From an uncultured Verrucomicrobia subdivision 3 bacterium (GTDB taxonomy: Bacteria > Verrucomicrobiota > Verrucomicrobiia > Limisphaerales > UBA11358): a stretch of DNA of 64,000 nt. The stretch spans positions 1-64,000 of the forward strand of contig CAINLR010000106.1 in the NCBI GenBank assembly GCA_903850425.1. Reading direction: 5' to 3'. The stretch's first letter is position 1; each line of letters starts with the position of its first letter. This document shows positions 63,337-64,000 of the stretch, in pieces. The position numbers and the translations under genes were made by a program. The notes under the pieces are model-generated. The model saw only the letters and a list, made by a program, of their open reading frames with translations. It made no database searches and was not told where the DNA came from.

Positions 63337-64000
63337 ATGAGCAAAATTGTCGGCATTGATCTCGGCACCACAAATTCCCTCGTGGCCACGGTGGATTCAG
63401 GCATCCCGCTCGTCATCGCGGATGCGAACGGCCAGCGCCTCACGCCGTCCGTCGTGCATTTTGCGGCGGCTAACACCCAAGCGGTGGTGGGGCATGAGGC
63501 GAATCGCATCCGGCTTTTGAAACCGGCCGAAACCGTTTATTCCGTGAAGCGTTTCATGGGCCGGCGCGGCGCGGATATTTCGCAGGAGGAAATGCTCGTG
63601 ACCTATCCCGTCACCGCCGACAACGCGGGCGCGGTCACCATTCCCATTCACGGCCGCAACTATTCGCCCGAAGAAATCTCCGCCGAGGTTTTGAAAAAAC
63701 TGAAACGCGACGCGGAAATTTATTTTGGCGAGGCCGTCACGCGCGCCGTCATCACCGTGCCCGCCTATTTCAACGATGCCCAGCGCAACGCCACCAAGCG
63801 CGCGGGCGAACTCGCCGGCTTCACCGTCGAACGCATCGTCAACGAACCCACGGCCGCCGCGCTCGCCTACGGTTTGGACAAGCTCAAGGAGATGGCGAAA
63901 ATTGCGGTTTACGACCTGGGCGGCGGCACGTTTGATCTTTCCATTTTGGAACTGAACGCCGGCGTTTTCCAGGTGCTATCCACCAACGGCAACACGCGGC
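63337..64000 (+). CDS. Hsp70-family chaperone (DnaK-like), cut by window edge
   Basis: 221 codons of an Hsp70 ATPase domain, running off the right edge. [20 protein letters not shown] is phosphate loop 1, [20 protein letters not shown] follows, [20 protein letters not shown] is the hinge region, and [16 protein letters not shown] is phosphate loop 2. The shortened loop and [10 protein letters not shown] wording could fit DnaK or HscA; without the C-terminus this cannot be settled. The start has no Shine-Dalgarno but lies behind a shared leader repeat. Confidence 0.9.
   Translation, partial: MSKIVGIDLGTTNSLVATVDSGIPLVIADANGQRLTPSVVHFAAANTQAVVGHEANRIRLLKPAETVYSVKRFMGRRGADISQEEMLVTYPVTADNAGAVTIPIHGRNYSPEEISAEVLKKLKRDAEIYFGEAVTRAVITVPAYFNDAQRNATKRAGELAGFTVERIVNEPTAAALAYGLDKLKEMAKIAVYDLGGGTFDLSILELNAGVFQVLSTNGNTR

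Overview
The window looks like a chromosomal piece of a GC-rich, diderm bacterium of the Verrucomicrobiota, probably near the Pedosphaera/Limisphaerales group. The reasons are a paired DUF1800/DUF1501 secretome locus, a pseudopilin of the H-X9-DG type, secreted GH95, GH2 and GH43 enzymes, a YXWGXW lipoprotein, and many short palindromic dispersed repeats in gaps and even inside coding regions. This placement is inferred from gene content only. No rRNA, tRNA, CRISPR array or complete insertion sequence was seen.

Layout. 1-6.1 kb: left-truncated secreted beta-strand-repeat protein, divergent LuxR-type regulator, then msrB and an AddB-like helicase/nuclease that overlap by 4 bases. 6.3-15.3 kb: carbohydrate island for deoxysugars, with a GH95 fucosidase-like enzyme, FGGY kinase, putative six-hairpin glycosidase, L-rhamnose isomerase and RhaT transporter, closed by a clear terminator. 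15.4-24.3 kb: a pseudopilin split by an in-frame TGA, CBS protein, RlmI-like methyltransferase, SGNH hydrolase, GH2 beta-galactosidase, phosphohexomutase, lipoprotein. 24.3-32 kb: five-gene efflux operon (tetR, RND adaptor, RND pump, EmrA, EmrB) with a readable promoter and operator. 32.4-38.5 kb: branched-chain amino acid ABC operon (livKHMGF) followed by threonine aldolase. A four-helix-bundle gene sits inside this operon between AT-rich inverted repeats. 38.5-45 kb: DUF3999/DUF2339 envelope pair and a frameshifted membrane protein. 45-50 kb: rplM-rpsI, argC, a methyltransferase, argJ, then the wreck of a Phd/PIN toxin-antitoxin module. 50-52.1 kb: GH43-like enzyme, then a secreted protein ending in an RNase-toxin-like domain next to a CPCC-type cysteine-rich protein, a candidate toxin-immunity pair. 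52.2-64 kb: FmdB-like zinc ribbon, guaA, GspG-like protein, DUF1501, a 1657-residue DUF1800 protein, bile-acid:sodium-symporter family protein, and the start of an Hsp70.

How they fit: the glycosidases with rhaA/rhaT and the FGGY kinase suggest scavenging of fucose/rhamnose-decorated polysaccharides. The efflux operon is a single TetR-controlled unit that mixes RND and MFS pumps and has no outer-membrane channel. The parts most worth following are the toxin/CPCC pair, the S23-type cassette and its nearly empty relative in the liv operon, a pyrimidine-rich leader shared by argC, argJ and the Hsp70 gene, and several palindromic elements that have been absorbed in frame into proteins.
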